Origin: Planctomycetota bacterium
Lineage (GTDB): Bacteria; Planctomycetota; Phycisphaerae; SM23-33
NCBI GenBank assembly: GCA_003644335.1
Contig: QNCB01000085.1
Coordinates: forward strand, 1-6,208
Length of the DNA: 6,208 bases
Direction of reading: 5' to 3'
The position numbers and the translations under genes are program-made. A model generated the notes under the pieces. That model was not told the origin of the DNA. It did no database searches and saw only the letters and a list, made by a program, of their open reading frames with translations. This document shows positions 5,664 through 6,208 of this stretch, in pieces. How positions within the stretch are numbered: position 1 is the stretch's first letter; each line of letters begins with the position of its first letter.

Positions 5664-6208
5664 CTACTTGCCTATTCCAAGATACTGGTCGATTTTCCGG
5701 GCTACTTGCCTGCCAGAGTCTATGGCCGTGGCTATATAGCTTGCTCCGCAGGCCAGGTCTCCTGCAGCGAAAATATTTTCGACGCTCGTGCAGAACTTGT
5801 CGAACAGCTCGACTCGCCCAGCGGCGTCCAAAGATAGGCCTAGCTGTGATACGAGAGCTTCGTCCGGGATATTGTCGAACCCCATAGCCAGGACCACCAG
5901 GTCAGCCTGGACGGCGAACTCGCTGCCGGGTTTGTCTTCTCGCACAGGCCCGCTGGCTGAGGGCGTGTAGGTTACCTCGCAAGCTGAGACGCCAGTAACT
6001 TTGCTATCCCCGCTGGTGAATTGCTTTGCTGCGAGAGACCAGCGGCGTGTGATTTTGCCCGCGAGATTCTCGTCCAATTCCTCAGCCAGGCCTGGGTGGG
6101 TTTGCTTCGCGCCGCGGGGCAAAATTTCGAACTGATGCACATGCTTGGCTCCCTGGAGCAACGCAGCTTCGACGCAATCCTCGCCTGAGAGTCCGCCACC
6201 TATGACCA
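5664..6208 (-). CDS. gltD: Glutamate synthase small subunit (GltD-like), C-terminal part
   Basis: About 181 residues are visible; the frame is open to the window's right edge, so the N-terminus lies outside. The visible part begins VIGGGLSGEDCVEAALLQGA and continues to HQFEILPR, matching the second Rossmann (NAD(P)H-binding) motif and the following QFEILP of GltD-family flavoproteins. Later come RRWSLAAKQFTSGDSKVTGV, the LVVLAMGF segment, and the FAD-contacting VENIFAAGD followed by a helix with AIDSGRQVA, all typical. In the family this subunit passes electrons from NADPH through FAD and FeS clusters to the large subunit, which makes glutamate from glutamine and 2-oxoglutarate. Odd points: the usual GGGDTGTD reads GGGLSGED, and the proline/tryptophan-rich and HEEG-containing stretch usual after EILP is replaced by a shorter, acidic sequence. 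A GltD-related oxidoreductase with another partner is therefore possible. A TTG at 6161 is in frame but internal, not the start. Confidence 0.82.
   Translation of the reverse strand, partial: VIGGGLSGEDCVEAALLQGAKHVHQFEILPRGAKQTHPGLAEELDENLAGKITRRWSLAAKQFTSGDSKVTGVSACEVTYTPSASGPVREDKPGSEFAVQADLVVLAMGFDNIPDEALVSQLGLSLDAAGRVELFDKFCTSVENIFAAGDLACGASYIATAIDSGRQVARKIDQYLGIGK

Overview
The window looks like a piece of a bacterial chromosome, most likely from the Planctomycetota and possibly a Phycisphaerae/Sedimentisphaerales-type lineage. That placement is an inference. It rests on a PEP-CTERM (exosortase-sorted) secreted protein, intergenic DNA sprinkled with short AATGACGAA-type repeats, moderate-GC coding DNA, and a lone clpB beside a gltD-type oxidoreductase. 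No rRNA, tRNA, CRISPR array or transposase gene was found.

Layout. Bases 1-334 hold no gene I can support; they are AT-rich and carry short repeats. A TTG-initiated gene (335-1126, +) encodes a seven-segment membrane protein. Its segment layout and several short motifs recall cobalamin synthase CobS, but the acidic catalytic motifs are missing. Bases 1127-1596 are non-coding and rich in symmetry: a long-range inverted repeat, a perfect 16-bp palindrome, and a run of six hairpins just ahead of the next gene. That gene (1597-2520, +) encodes a PEP-CTERM protein with a signal peptide, a beta-rich ectodomain of no family I recognise, and a C-terminal VPEPA-helix-basic tail. It ends at a strong rho-independent terminator.

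From 2815 to the right edge everything is on the minus strand. clpB (5403-2815), the AAA+ disaggregase, is complete, has a strong ribosome-binding site, and converges on the PEP-CTERM gene. Upstream of it, 5404-5663 holds a 10-bp-arm inverted repeat over a possible -35 element and a terminator for the preceding gene. That gene (5664 to beyond 6208) is the C-terminal ~181 residues of a glutamate-synthase small-subunit (GltD-like) flavoprotein.

The genes do not form one pathway. All four appear to be separate transcription units: membrane pseudoenzyme candidate, exported protein, stress chaperone, nitrogen or redox enzyme. The least explained material is the structured leader before the PEP-CTERM gene and the CobS-like protein without catalytic residues.
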